From positions 1 through 59,480 of the forward strand of contig JAIYAL010000116.1 in the NCBI GenBank assembly GCA_027489095.1: DNA of 59,480 bases, in the 5' to 3' direction. Shown here one piece after another: positions 9,719-18,424 of this stretch. The notes under the pieces were generated by a model, which did no database searches, had not been told where the DNA came from, and worked only from the letters and a program-made list of their open reading frames with translations. The position numbers were made by a program, and so were the translations under genes. Numbering within the stretch: position 1 is the stretch's first letter; every line of letters begins with the position of its first letter. This DNA comes from Erythrobacteraceae bacterium (GTDB taxonomy: Bacteria > Pseudomonadota > Alphaproteobacteria > Sphingomonadales > Sphingomonadaceae).

Positions 9719-10557
9719 TGTGCCTCAGCCTTCTCGCGTTTCGTCACCACGATGATCGGGCCGACCCGGCCCCCATCCTGCCGCCCGCCCGCCGGGTTCC
9801 ATAGCGATGATACCGTCCCGTCGAGATAGAGCGCTTGTCGCACCTTCAGCACATCGCGGAAATAGCGCGCCAGCTGGCCGAAGCTCACCGGCGCGTCCGA
9901 AATCACGAAATGCGCCTTGCCGCTCGCGTCGACGCCCACCGCGTTGCGGATCGCCTTCGACGGGCCGTCGTCCTGAATTTCGGGGTGGAGCTTGCCATCG
10001 ATCAGCAGCAGCGGGCCGGACTGGGTGCCGAATTCCGGCCGGTCGCCAACCGTGTTGAAGAAGGTGTTGCTGCCCAGCACCTGCCACTTTCCGCCGCTGC
10101 CGAAGAACACCCCGTTGGGCTTCATGTAGAAATTGCCGTCCCCCTCGCCGCGGTTCAATTCCGCGCCGCGCTCACCCTTCTCGACGTAGTATCCGATCGG
10201 CTTCAAGTCATCGCCATACATCCCGCCGTTGATGGCAAAGGCGATCGAGGCAGGATCGACGCTGGCTGCGAAGGCGGCGAGCGATCCGAAAGGCTGCTTG
10301 TCCGGCCCGAGATTCGCCATGCCGATGCGGTGCTGCGCAGGATCGACGATGCAATGGGTGAGCGGCACGGTCTCGAAGGTTACGCTCTGGCAGGCCGATG
10401 GCCCAAGCGCCTGCGTTGGCGTGGCCGAAGGCGAAGCTTCGGGCGCCGCGCGCGATCCATCGAGTTCGGAGCGGGTCACTGGCTTGCCCTCGGGCGCTTC
10501 GGAGCAGGCCGCAAGGCCCAGCATCACTCCGGCAAGGATGAAAAGCGTGCGCCTCAT
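9715..10557 (-). CDS. Phosphodiester glycosidase-family (NAGPA/DUF2233) lipoprotein
   Basis: The 280-residue product begins [18 protein letters not shown], a lipoprotein signal peptide with a lipobox ending at Cys18, then a Ser/Pro/Ala-rich spacer. The rest matches the phosphodiester glycosidase family: [41 protein letters not shown] and [12 protein letters not shown]. Family members include the human uncovering enzyme and bacterial YigE/exopolysaccharide proteins; the bacterial substrate is not known. ATG at 10555-10557 overlaps the trpE stop and its own stop overlaps trpG, so it is fully embedded in the trp translation chain even though it is an exported protein with no obvious role in tryptophan synthesis. 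Confidence 0.85.
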   Translation of the reverse strand: MRRTLFILAGVMLGLAACSEAPEGKPVTRSELDGSRAAPEASPSATPTQALGPSACQSVTFETVPLTHCIVDPAQHRIGMANLGPDKQPFGSLAAFAASVDPASIAFAINGGMYGDDLKPIGYYVEKGERGAELNRGEGDGNFYMKPNGVFFGSGGKWQVLGSNTFFNTVGDRPEFGTQSGPLLLIDGKLHPEIQDDGPSKAIRNAVGVDASGKAHFVISDAPVSFGQLARYFRDVLKVRQALYLDGTVSSLWNPAGGRQDGGRVGPIIVVTKREKAEAQ

Positions 10558-12089
10558 TGGCCGTACCCCGGTTCGCCCGCCACACGCACCGCTTCGCGCG
10601 CGGCGGCGATCAGCGCGCCGGCCTTGGCGCGGCATTCGGCGAGTTCGTAATCGGGATTGGAATCCGCAACGATGCCTGCGCCTGCCTGCACGTGCATCAC
10701 CCCGTCCTTCACCACGGCCGTCCGCAATACGATGCAGCTATCAAGGCTGCCATCGGGCGCGAAATAGCCGACGCCCCCGGCATAGGCGCCGCGCGTTTCG
10801 GGCTCCAGTTCGGCGATGATCTGGCACGCACGGATCTTCGGCGCGCCAGAAACCGTGCCTGCGGGGAAGCCGGCAAACAGCGCATCGAGCGCGTCTTTCG
10901 AGGCATCCAGCTGGCCAACGACGTTGCTGACGATATGCATCACGTGGCTGTAGCGTTCGATGGTGAAGCTGTCCGTGACCTCGACCGTGCCTGCCGCCGC
11001 GACCCGGCCGACATCGTTGCGCCCGAGGTCGAGCAGCATGAGATGCTCGGCGCGCTCCTTGGGATCGGCGAGCAGGCTCGCTTCATTGGCGATATCCTCA
11101 TCGCGCGTGGCCCCGCGAGGACGCGTTCCGGCGATGGGGCGGATGGTGACTTCGACGTTCCCGTTGGAATCTGGTCTCACCCGGACAAGAATCTCGGGTG
11201 AGGAGCCCACCAGCGCGAAGCCCGGGAGGTCGAGGAAATAGAGGAAGGGCGAGGGGTTCACCCGCCGCAGCGCGCGGTAGAGCGTCAGCGGGGGCAGGGT
11301 GAAGGGGCAGGTGAACCGCTGCGCGAGCACCACCTGGAAGATGTCACCGGCAAGGATGTAGTCCTTGGCCCGCAAAGCCATCGCCTTGTAATCATCGGGC
11401 GCGATCACCGGAGCAAGGTCGGGCAGGGTGTCCGGCACCGTTTCCGCTCCGCTGGCAGGCAGCGCCGTGCCCAGCTGGCTCAGCGCCGCATCGATCCGCT
11501 CGCCCGCGCGGGTCACAGCGGCTTGCGGGTCGCTCGCCTCCCAGATCGGGGCGATGGCAAACAGCGCGTTGGTGAGCCCGTCGAACACCAGAATGACCGT
11601 GGGCCGCACGAACAGCATGTCGGGCAGGTTGAGTTCGCTGTTGGCGGCACGCGGCAGGGTTTCGACAAGGCCGATGGTCTCGTAGCCGAGATAGCCCACG
11701 AGGCAGGCGAGCGCCGGGGGCAGGCCTTCGGGCATCGGGTCGATCCGGCAGGTCGCGGCCAGCGCGCGCAGTTCGTGAAGGGCATCCCGAGCGAGCGGCG
11801 CGAAAGCCTCACGGTCGGTCCGCCAGTCGCGGTTGATCGCCGCCGCGTTGCCCTTCGCACGGAACACGAGGTCGGGGTCCAGCCCCAGAAGGCTGTAGCG
11901 ACCGCGCACTTCGCCGCCCTCGACGCTCTCGAGCAGGAAATCGCCGCGCCCGGGCACGATCAGCCGCCGCGCTGCGCCCACCGGGGTGTCGCTGTCGGCG
12001 ATGATCCGCCGCCACACCAGCGCCGGCTTGCCTTGGGCGAGCATGGCGGTGGCAGTAGCGGCGTTCTCGGGCAGACCGGTTGCAGTCAC
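10554..12089 (-). CDS. trpE: Anthranilate synthase component I
   Basis: Makes anthranilate from chorismate with TrpG. The 511-residue product has an N-terminal regulatory domain (GRGDFLLESVEGG with the LLES-type tryptophan-binding motif) and a C-terminal chorismate domain: ILAGDIFQVVLAQRF, AGTRPRGATRDED, LDLGRNDVGRVA and GAPKIRACQIIAELE. The start is set to GTG at 12087-12089, 19 bases after the ppiD stop; an ATG at 12044 is possible but lacks a ribosome site and would trim 15 poorly conserved residues. The LLES motif suggests feedback inhibition by tryptophan. Confidence 0.94.
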   Translation of the reverse strand: MTATGLPENAATATAMLAQGKPALVWRRIIADSDTPVGAARRLIVPGRGDFLLESVEGGEVRGRYSLLGLDPDLVFRAKGNAAAINRDWRTDREAFAPLARDALHELRALAATCRIDPMPEGLPPALACLVGYLGYETIGLVETLPRAANSELNLPDMLFVRPTVILVFDGLTNALFAIAPIWEASDPQAAVTRAGERIDAALSQLGTALPASGAETVPDTLPDLAPVIAPDDYKAMALRAKDYILAGDIFQVVLAQRFTCPFTLPPLTLYRALRRVNPSPFLYFLDLPGFALVGSSPEILVRVRPDSNGNVEVTIRPIAGTRPRGATRDEDIANEASLLADPKERAEHLMLLDLGRNDVGRVAAAGTVEVTDSFTIERYSHVMHIVSNVVGQLDASKDALDALFAGFPAGTVSGAPKIRACQIIAELEPETRGAYAGGVGYFAPDGSLDSCIVLRTAVVKDGVMHVQAGAGIVADSNPDYELAECRAKAGALIAAAREAVRVAGEPGYGQ

Positions 12090-12108
12090 AAGGTGCTCAC
12101 ATTGTCGC

Positions 12109-14043
12109 TTACTGTTCGCCGACCAGCCGCTTGCGGACTTCGGCGATCCCGGCGTCGTTGCGCGTGACGCCCATTTCCTTGCGCATCGCGGCGGTGGCCT
12201 GCTGACGATATTCCTCGCGGAGCGCCTCGCCAAGTTGCTGGCGGGTCTGGGCGACCAGCTGGGGCTCCTTGTCGAGCGGCAGGGTGCTGATGTCTTCGAG
12301 GTTGACGATGTACCAGCCGATGTCGCGCGGGGCTTCGAGCGCCTTTACCGTGCCCTCGGCCATGCTGAACAGCAGCACGAGCGGGGCGGGCACGCGCTGG
12401 CGCTGCTGAGCCACGAGCTGGCGGCGTTCGAGGTCGATCAGTTCGCGCTCGAACCCGGGCTTCTTCTCTGCGGCCAGTGCAGCATCAAGCGACATGCCGC
12501 CGCGCACCTTGGCAAGAATTCGGTCTGCGGCCTGCTTGGCGAGGAGCGCGCCCTGCGCGCGCTTCCACCCTGCGATGGCACCATCGCGCACCTCGGCGAT
12601 CGGCGGGGCTGCGGCTTCCTCGACCCGCGCAACCTCGAAGATCACGAAGTCCTTGCCCGGCACGACCTCGGCGAGCTGCGGCTCGCTTTCCTCCATCTGG
12701 AAGGCGGTCTGGAGCACGGGGACGAGCTGCGGCACGATTGCCACGCCGGGCTGGCCATAGGCCGTCCCATCGGCGAGCAGCGCCGGGGTGCTCTCGACCT
12801 TGAGGCCATATTGCTTGGCGACATCGGCGAGTGCGGTGCCGCCGTCGACCTGCCCTTCGATCTCGGCGACGAGGTCGGCGATACCGGCGGCGCGCTTCTC
12901 GGTGGTGAGGGCCTGCGTGATCTCGGGGGTGGCCTGCGCGAGGCTGCGCGCGCCGATGCGCTCGATCTTGTCGACCTTGGCGACATACCAGCCGAGCTGA
13001 CCTTGTGCAGGCTCGGCGACGGCCCCTTGCGCGGCCTTGAAGACGTTCTGCGCAAAGGCGTTGCTGGTCGCGTTGGCGAGCGCCGCCTGGTCGCGCGGAT
13101 CAGACTTCGAGGCCGTAAACCCGGCCTCGCGCGCAACCGTCTCGAGCACCGCCCCGCCGCGGACCCGCGCGGCGAGCGCCTTGGCTGCATCCTGCGTGGG
13201 GACGACGAAGCTGGTGATCGCGCGCTTCTCGCTCGCGGCATATTTGGCCGCGTCCTTCTGGTAGCGGGCGGCGATCTCGGCAGGCGTCGGCGCCGCGTTG
13301 ACTTTCAGTGTCTCGGCACCGAACACAGCGAAGCGCAGCGTGCGCCGTTCGGGCCGGATGAACTGGGTCCGGTTCTCGGCATACCACGCAGAGAGCTGCC
13401 CGTCCGAAGGGTTGCCGGTGGGCGCGAAGGTGGCAGACGGGATCAGCGCGATCTCGCCCTTGCGCTTTTCGAGCACCAGCGAGGCATATTGGCGCGCGAT
13501 CTTTTCGGGCAGCTGCGGCGCGGCGACGGCGGGCGCGAGCAGTTGCTGGGCGAGGAAGTCGCCCTCAAGACCACGGCGGAAGGTCTGATCGGTCAGCCCG
13601 CGCTGGCGCAGGGCACCGAGGTAGGCCTGTTCATCGAAGGCGCCGGTCAGGCCCTGGAACGCGGGGATCTTGAGGATTTCGCTGTTCACCAGGTTGTCGC
13701 CTGCGCGCAGCCCGTGGCGGCGGGCATATTCGCCGATCGCAAAGCGGTCGATGAGCTGGCCCACCACCGTCTCGAACCCGCCGCTGGCGACGAATTCGGG
13801 CATGGTCAGGGTGGGATTTTGCTGGCGCACCTGTTCAAGCGCGGTGTTGGTGCCCACGGTCAGTTCGGTGATGGGGATCGCCTCGCCGCCGACCACCGCC
13901 ATGCGGTCGGTGCTCGAGATTCCGCCGAAGGTGTTGCCGGTGATGTCCGAGGCGGCAAAGGCGAGCGCCATCAACGCAAGGAAGGCAAGGACAATCGGCA
14001 GGCCGATCTTCGAGGCGAAAAAGCGGCGGAAAAACGAAATCAT
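12109..14043 (-). CDS. ppiD: PpiD-like membrane-anchored peptidyl-prolyl isomerase / foldase
   Basis: A 644-residue periplasmic foldase anchored in the inner membrane. The N-terminus has a single membrane segment (about residues 13-32, IGLPIVLAFLALMALAFAAS), followed by a SurA-type N-domain (VVGGEAIPITELTV, QLIDRFAIGEYARRHGL) and a central parvulin-like rotamase region with a repeated helical flank. Such a SurA_N/PPIC gene commonly precedes trpE in sphingomonads. It is the first gene of the leftward block; the next gene trpE starts 19 bases on. The rotamase core is poorly conserved, so chaperone function may matter more than isomerase activity. Confidence 0.88.
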   Translation of the reverse strand: MISFFRRFFASKIGLPIVLAFLALMALAFAASDITGNTFGGISSTDRMAVVGGEAIPITELTVGTNTALEQVRQQNPTLTMPEFVASGGFETVVGQLIDRFAIGEYARRHGLRAGDNLVNSEILKIPAFQGLTGAFDEQAYLGALRQRGLTDQTFRRGLEGDFLAQQLLAPAVAAPQLPEKIARQYASLVLEKRKGEIALIPSATFAPTGNPSDGQLSAWYAENRTQFIRPERRTLRFAVFGAETLKVNAAPTPAEIAARYQKDAAKYAASEKRAITSFVVPTQDAAKALAARVRGGAVLETVAREAGFTASKSDPRDQAALANATSNAFAQNVFKAAQGAVAEPAQGQLGWYVAKVDKIERIGARSLAQATPEITQALTTEKRAAGIADLVAEIEGQVDGGTALADVAKQYGLKVESTPALLADGTAYGQPGVAIVPQLVPVLQTAFQMEESEPQLAEVVPGKDFVIFEVARVEEAAAPPIAEVRDGAIAGWKRAQGALLAKQAADRILAKVRGGMSLDAALAAEKKPGFERELIDLERRQLVAQQRQRVPAPLVLLFSMAEGTVKALEAPRDIGWYIVNLEDISTLPLDKEPQLVAQTRQQLGEALREEYRQQATAAMRKEMGVTRNDAGIAEVRKRLVGEQ

Positions 14044-14138
14044 GTGCGTTTGGACCCGATCCCAGGCTGGCTGACGGCGAGACGCGTGGGTAGCGCCTCA
14101 TGCGCGCGGGGCCCTGAGGTCGCCGCGCGCCGGTGCGC

Positions 14139-14167
14139 TTTATAGGCCCTGCGACCGCGCGGCAACA
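14139..14167 (-). promoter_or_regulatory. Possible promoter of the ppiD-trp block
   Basis: Leftward TGTTGC (complement of 14162-14167), 17-base spacer, TATAAA (complement of 14139-14144), about 95 bases before the ppiD ATG. The -10 is good and the -35 weak. Confidence 0.35.
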
Positions 14168-14181
14168 GGTGAGCGCGGGTT

Positions 14182-14210
14182 TTGACAGTTGCGTCGCCCG
14201 CCGCTAGCGA
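14182..14210 (+). promoter_or_regulatory. Possible sigma-70-type promoter of tpiA
   Basis: TTGACA at 14182-14187, a 17-base spacer and TAGCGA at 14205-14210, about 90 bases before the tpiA ATG. The -35 is a perfect consensus match; the -10 is weak. Confidence 0.45.
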
Positions 14211-14300
14211 ACCGCGTGCCGGGCCACTAAAGCAGACAACAGAATCGACGCCGCCCCCCGGCCTATCCCTCTCAATTATAAAGAAGTGCGACGACACATC

Positions 14301-15074
14301 ATGACCCGCCGACCCTACATCGTCGGAAACTGGAAGATGCACGGCACCCGCGCGATGCTGTCCGAGGCGCGCGCGATCGACCGTGCCGCCCAGCGCCATA
14401 TGAAGGTCGAGGTCGCGCTCGCGCCGCCTTACACCCTCATCCACCCGATCCATCGCGAAGCCGAGCAGATCGCGGTCGGCGCGCAGGATTGTCACCATGC
14501 CGATGGCGGCGCGCATACCGGCGACATTTCCGCCGCGATGATCGCCGATGCGGGCGCGAGCTTCGTGATCCTTGGCCATTCGGAGCGGCGCCAGGACCAC
14601 AGCGAGGGCGACGCGCAGGTGCGCGCCAAGGCCGAGATGGCCTTTGCCGCGGGCCTGCGGGTGATCCTGTGCTGCGGCGAAAGCCTTGCCACCCGCGAAT
14701 CGGGCGGGGCGGCCGCTTTCGTCCGCGCGCAGCTTCTCGCCTCGCTGCCGCCTGCTGATGAGATGCCCGCCGAGGTCGCCGAACGCTTGTGCATCGCCTA
14801 CGAGCCGATCTGGGCGATCGGCACCGGCATCGCGGCCACCACCGACGACATCGCCGCAATGCACGCAGAAATCCGTGCGCTGCTGGTCGATCTGCTTGGC
14901 GAGGAGCATGGCCCGGAAGTGCGCATTCTCTACGGCGGCTCGGTCAAGCCCGACAATGCGGCCGCGATTTTCGCCGTGCCCGAAGTGGGCGGCGCGCTGG
15001 TGGGCGGGGCGAGCCTCACGGCCGACAGCTTCATGGGCATTGCACTCGCCGCGAGCGAACCCTTCGAGAGCTGA
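14301..15074 (+). CDS. tpiA: Triose-phosphate isomerase
   Basis: Interconverts dihydroxyacetone phosphate and glyceraldehyde 3-phosphate. The 257-residue TIM barrel has every catalytic residue: Asn10 and Lys12 in VGNWKMHG, His93 in ILGHSERR, Glu168 in AYEPIWAIGTG, and the phosphate loops YGGSVKPDNA and GGALVGGASL. ATG at 14301 is chosen over the GTG at 14286 because it gives the standard N-terminus, although neither has a strong ribosome site. It is followed by secG and pyrG, a common alphaproteobacterial order. Confidence 0.96.
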   Translation: MTRRPYIVGNWKMHGTRAMLSEARAIDRAAQRHMKVEVALAPPYTLIHPIHREAEQIAVGAQDCHHADGGAHTGDISAAMIADAGASFVILGHSERRQDHSEGDAQVRAKAEMAFAAGLRVILCCGESLATRESGGAAAFVRAQLLASLPPADEMPAEVAERLCIAYEPIWAIGTGIAATTDDIAAMHAEIRALLVDLLGEEHGPEVRILYGGSVKPDNAAAIFAVPEVGGALVGGASLTADSFMGIALAASEPFES

Positions 15075-15205
15075 GCCGCGCCCAGCTGCGCTCCCGCGCG
15101 CACCCCGGGCTTGCCGGAAGGGGTTTGCGGCCCTACATGGCGCCCCGAGACCATAACCGCCACACCATCACCGGGTGCGCAAGCGCCCAGCCGCGAGTAT
15201 TGTGC

Positions 15206-15577
15206 ATGTCCGTTTTCCTGTTCCTCACCGTGATCCAGGCCCTGGTGGCCGCCGCGCTGGTCGGCGTGGTGCTCATGCAACGCTCCGAAGGCGGCGGGCT
15301 CGGCATCGGATCGAGCCCGGGCGGGGCTTTCGGCGCGCGCGGTGCGGCGGACTTCCTGACCCGCTCAACCAAGTGGCTGGCAATCGCCTTCGTCACGCTT
15401 TCGATCGTGCTTGCCGCGCTCGCCGTGCGTGAGAGCCGGGTGGGCGGTGTGACGAGCACGCTTGAACGCGCGGCTCCGGCGCAGCCCGACCTGCTCGCCG
15501 AACCGGCCCCGGCGCCTGCCCAGGCGCCTGCGGCAGCCCCGGCTCAGGCCCCGGCTCCGGCTGCGCCCGCGCAATAG
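15206..15577 (+). CDS. secG: Protein-export membrane protein SecG
   Basis: Small accessory subunit of the SecYEG translocon. The 123-residue product has two membrane helices (about residues 2-22 and 58-77), the conserved cytoplasmic loop LMQRSEGGGLGIG followed by AFGARGAADFLTRST, and an Ala/Pro-rich tail of about 30 residues typical of alphaproteobacterial SecG. Start ATG at 15206 is the only one that gives the first helix. Position between tpiA and pyrG supports the call. Confidence 0.93.
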   Translation: MSVFLFLTVIQALVAAALVGVVLMQRSEGGGLGIGSSPGGAFGARGAADFLTRSTKWLAIAFVTLSIVLAALAVRESRVGGVTSTLERAAPAQPDLLAEPAPAPAQAPAAAPAQAPAPAAPAQ

Positions 15578-15718
15578 GCTCGGCAACAAGGGCGGACAAA
15601 AGGGTCGCATTCCGGCCGCCCCTTGCCCCTGCACATCAACGGCACTGTGGATGGCGGGCGCCTGACGTCCGCAATTCGCTTGCCCCGAATCCCTCCTGTT
15701 GCTTAAGGCCCGAATCCC

Positions 15719-17356
15719 ATGGCGCGGTACATTTTCATCACCGGCGGCGTGGTCTCCTCGCTCGGCAAAGGTCTCATGGCTGCCTCCTTGGCGGCGCTCC
15801 TGCAGGCGCGCGGCTACAAGGTCCGCATCCGCAAGTTCGACCCCTACCTGAACGTCGATCCGGGCACGATGAGCCCCTATCAGCACGGCGAAGTCTACGT
15901 TACCGATGACGGGGCCGAGACCGACCTCGATCTTGGGCACTACGAACGCTTCACCGGCGTCTCGGCGCGGCAGAGCGACAACATCACGTCGGGCCGCGTT
16001 TACCGCGACATCATCGCGCGTGAGCGGCGCGGCGACTATCTCGGCGCGACGGTGCAGGTGATCCCGCACGTGACCGACGAGATCAAGGCCTTCGCGCTCG
16101 CCGATCAGGACGACCATGATTTCATCCTGTGCGAGATTGGCGGGACGGTGGGCGACATCGAATCGCTGCCCTTCATGGAAGCGATCCGCCAGCTCAGGAA
16201 CGAGCTCGAGCCGCTCCAGACGCTGTCGGTCCACGTCACGCTGGTGCCTTACATCAAGGCCGCGGGCGAGCTGAAGACCAAGCCGACCCAGCACTCGGTG
16301 CGCGAGCTTGCCAGCCTCGGGATCAAGCCGGACATCCTGCTGTGCCGCGCGGAGCATCCGATCCCCGAAAGCGACCGCCGCAAGATCGCGCAGTTCTGCA
16401 ATGTCCGGGCCGAAGCGGTGATCCCGGCATTGGACGCGCCTTCGATCTATTCCGTGCCGCAGCAATATCACGCCGAGGGCCTCGACCGCGAGGTGCTGCG
16501 CGCTTTCGGTATCACCGACGCGCCCGAGCCTGACATGTCGGCCTGGGAAGACGTCACCGACCGCCATTTCAATCCCGAAGGGGAGGTGACGATCGCGGTG
16601 GTCGGCAAGTATGTCGGCTTGCAGGATGCCTATAAGAGCCTCAACGAGGCACTGGTTCACGGCGGGCTCGCCAACCGGGTCAAGGTCAACATCCGCTGGA
16701 TTGATGCCGAGATCTTTGAGGGGGACGATGATTCGGCGATCATCGCGGCGCTCGAACCGATGCACGGCATCCTCGTGCCCGGCGGCTTCGGGACACGCGG
16801 GAGCGAAGGCAAGATCGCATCGGTGCGCTTCGCGCGGGAACGCAATGTGCCCTTCTTCGGCATCTGCCTCGGGATGCAGATGGCCTGCATCGAGAGCGCG
16901 CGCGCGGCGGGCTTTGCCAAGGCCTCGTCGACCGAGTTCGGTACGACCGAGGCGCCGGTGGTGGGCATCATCACCGAGTGGATGAGCGCCGAAGGCATCC
17001 AGCAACGCGCCGAAGGCGGCGATCTGGGCGGCACGATGCGTCTGGGTGCCTATCCCGCCAAGCTCAGTCCCAACAGCCATACCTCGCGCATCTATGGCGG
17101 CGCGGAGCTTATCTCCGAGCGCCACCGCCACCGTTACGAAGTCAACAGCGCCTTCATCGCGCCGCTCGAAAAGCAGGGGTTGATCTTCTCCGGCATGTCG
17201 CCCGATGGATTGCTGCCCGAAATCGTCGAGCGGCCCGACCATCCGTGGTTCGTCGGCGTGCAGTTCCACCCGGAACTGAAATCGCGTCCCTTCGATCCGC
17301 ATCCGCTGTTCGCCGGCTTCATCGCCGCCGCTCTCGAGCAATCGCGTCTCGTCTGA
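15719..17356 (+). CDS. pyrG: CTP synthase
   Basis: Aminates UTP to CTP using glutamine. The 545-residue product starts with the synthetase domain ([46 protein letters not shown]) and ends with a class I glutamine amidotransferase domain containing [12 protein letters not shown] with the nucleophile Cys and [18 protein letters not shown] with the catalytic His/Glu. Length is normal. Activity in the family is allosterically stimulated by GTP and inhibited by CTP. The usual kdsA/eno neighbours do not follow; instead a 438-base gene-free stretch does. Confidence 0.97.
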   Translation: MARYIFITGGVVSSLGKGLMAASLAALLQARGYKVRIRKFDPYLNVDPGTMSPYQHGEVYVTDDGAETDLDLGHYERFTGVSARQSDNITSGRVYRDIIARERRGDYLGATVQVIPHVTDEIKAFALADQDDHDFILCEIGGTVGDIESLPFMEAIRQLRNELEPLQTLSVHVTLVPYIKAAGELKTKPTQHSVRELASLGIKPDILLCRAEHPIPESDRRKIAQFCNVRAEAVIPALDAPSIYSVPQQYHAEGLDREVLRAFGITDAPEPDMSAWEDVTDRHFNPEGEVTIAVVGKYVGLQDAYKSLNEALVHGGLANRVKVNIRWIDAEIFEGDDDSAIIAALEPMHGILVPGGFGTRGSEGKIASVRFARERNVPFFGICLGMQMACIESARAAGFAKASSTEFGTTEAPVVGIITEWMSAEGIQQRAEGGDLGGTMRLGAYPAKLSPNSHTSRIYGGAELISERHRHRYEVNSAFIAPLEKQGLIFSGMSPDGLLPEIVERPDHPWFVGVQFHPELKSRPFDPHPLFAGFIAAALEQSRLV

Positions 17357-17708
17357 GCCGGACGGGCCCATTTCGCAGGTCAAAATCGCTCCGGCTACGG
17401 CGGCGGGATGGGGATCGGGCGATAATCGGACACGCGTTCAGTGAGGCTTTGGGTTCCTTTGTTTCGTAAGGTGTGGACTGGTTCGCTCAAACCTTGCGTC
17501 TCTTGCAGATAGGCCTTGCGCGTTCCTGCGGTTCCGCATTAGACGACAGGCGGCTTTTCACGGTTTGTGAGGGTTCGCAGCGCATTGGTCCGTTATCCGC
17601 TCCGGCATGGCCGGATGAGCGGGACAGGTATCGGCTTCGGGCCTTCAGACAACGAGCTTGCGTGGTTTTGTAAGTCTTCTGCGACCCGGACGGACATGAC
17701 CATGCGAG
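17357..17708. other. Gene-free stretch after pyrG; possible body of a small RNA
   Basis: No convincing coding frame: the short frames here lack ribosome sites and have no recognisable product. The stretch ends in two back-to-back hairpins, the second a strong rightward terminator. That could be the 3' end of an independent transcript or a long pyrG 3' UTR. A promoter was not found by eye. Confidence 0.4.
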
Positions 17709-17752
17709 GCGACGAAAGTCGCGGGGGCGGACCGCAAGGTCCGCCCCCTTTT
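17709..17752 (+). terminator. Double hairpin with GNRA loops ending in a rightward intrinsic terminator
   Basis: First hairpin: GCGAC (17709-17713), loop GAAA, GTCGC (17718-17722). Directly abutting it, GGGGGCGGACC (17723-17733), loop GCAA, GGTCCGCCCCC (17738-17748), then TTTTC. The second stem is 11 perfect base pairs. Only the rightward reading has the T-run, so it ends transcripts coming from pyrG or from a small RNA, not hsp20. Confidence 0.8.
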
Positions 17753-17794
17753 CATTCGATCATCCGGCCAATGGATTATCCAGACGGTCGCGCC

Positions 17795-18274
17795 TCAGGC
17801 AGCGCTGGCGTTGTCGCCGCTGTCGCTGGTCGGCACGGCGGTGAGCGTCCCCGTCCCGTTGATGGCGATCTTGCGCGGCTTCATCGCGTCGGGCACTTCG
17901 CGCACGAGATCGATGATCAACAGCCCGTCGGCGAGATCCGCGCGTTCGACCCGCACGAAATCGGCGAGCTCGAAGCGGCGCTCGAACCCGCGGTTGGCGA
18001 TGCCGACGTGGAGAAGCTCTGCGCCGTCCTCGTCCTCGTCACGCTTCTTGCCCTGAACGACAAGCAGGTTCTGCTGCGCGGTGATGTCGATGTCGCCTGC
18101 GCGGAAGCCTGCCACTGCAAGAGTGATGCGGTAATTGTCTTCGCCGCGGCGCGAAATGTTGAAGGGGGGGTAATTGTCGCCGCCGTTAAGCCGCGCCTGG
18201 TTCTCCAGCAGGTCGAACAGGCGGTCGAAGCCCACGGTGGAGCGGCGATAGGGGGTGAAATCGAAACGTGACAT
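17795..18274 (-). CDS. ibpA: Small heat-shock protein (Hsp20/IbpA family)
   Basis: ATP-independent holdase that binds unfolding proteins. The 159-residue product begins MSRFDFTPYRRSTVGFDRLF, the IbpA-type N-terminus, then an alpha-crystallin domain (NYPPFNISRRGEDNYRITLA through GIANRGFERRFELADFV) and a short tail with the PRKIAI motif that supplies the I-x-I contact. ATG at 18272-18274 has GAGG ten bases upstream, and that site is sequestered in a ROSE-like hairpin. A heat-shock sigma-factor-type promoter lies further up. Hsp20 identity is firm; the symbol is by family resemblance. Confidence 0.93.
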   Translation of the reverse strand: MSRFDFTPYRRSTVGFDRLFDLLENQARLNGGDNYPPFNISRRGEDNYRITLAVAGFRAGDIDITAQQNLLVVQGKKRDEDEDGAELLHVGIANRGFERRFELADFVRVERADLADGLLIIDLVREVPDAMKPRKIAINGTGTLTAVPTSDSGDNASAA

Positions 18275-18384
18275 ATGTGCAAATCCTCTTTCTGAGCAAT
18301 TTGGGTCTGACGCGGGCCTGCAGGATGCAGCGCCCACCTTGTTGCCGGACACGTTTCCCAAGACTGGCGAAACGCGGCGACACC
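18275..18384 (-). promoter_or_regulatory. ROSE-like RNA thermometer in the hsp20 leader
   Basis: In the leftward transcript the ribosome site lies in GAGGATT (complement of 18282-18288) and faces ATTGCTC (complement of 18294-18300) across a five-base loop. Pairing from the loop outward gives three normal pairs, a G-G mismatch, one pair, a U-U mismatch and one pair. This is the arrangement known for the temperature-sensing hairpin of ROSE elements, including the TTGCT motif. A 9-bp hairpin with one bulge lies upstream, with inner stem CTGCA/TGCAG and outer stem GGGC/GCCC. ROSE elements control small heat-shock genes in alphaproteobacteria. Confidence 0.62.
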
Positions 18385-18388
18385 GCTT

Positions 18389-18416
18389 ATCTGGTTTGCT
18401 GACCGGAGCTTTCAAG
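18389..18416 (-). promoter_or_regulatory. RpoH (sigma-32)-type promoter of hsp20
   Basis: Leftward CTTGAAA (complement of 18410-18416), 15-base spacer and CCAGAT (complement of 18389-18394, consensus CCCCAT). This would give a leader of roughly 105-110 bases. The -35 is a full match, the -10 four of six. Confidence 0.5.
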
Positions 18417-18424
18417 AGGTGCCC

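Noticed and set aside
14286..14300. GTG start for tpiA five codons upstream
   Set aside because: It adds residues outside the conserved start and has no better ribosome site than the ATG at 14301.
15365..17383. 672-codon leftward open frame opposite pyrG
   Set aside because: Antisense to a certain CTP synthase gene; long shadow frames are expected at this GC content.
17648..17671. Reading DNELAWFC, loosely like a tmRNA tag
   Set aside because: No in-frame stop in the right place, no tRNA-like acceptor domain and no split-tmRNA structure around it.
17473..17673. Short open frame of 66 codons after pyrG
   Set aside because: No ribosome site, composition unlike the neighbours, no recognisable motif; most likely chance in a non-coding stretch.
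17723..17748. Terminator for the leftward hsp20 transcript
   Set aside because: The hairpin is followed by a T-run only in the rightward direction.
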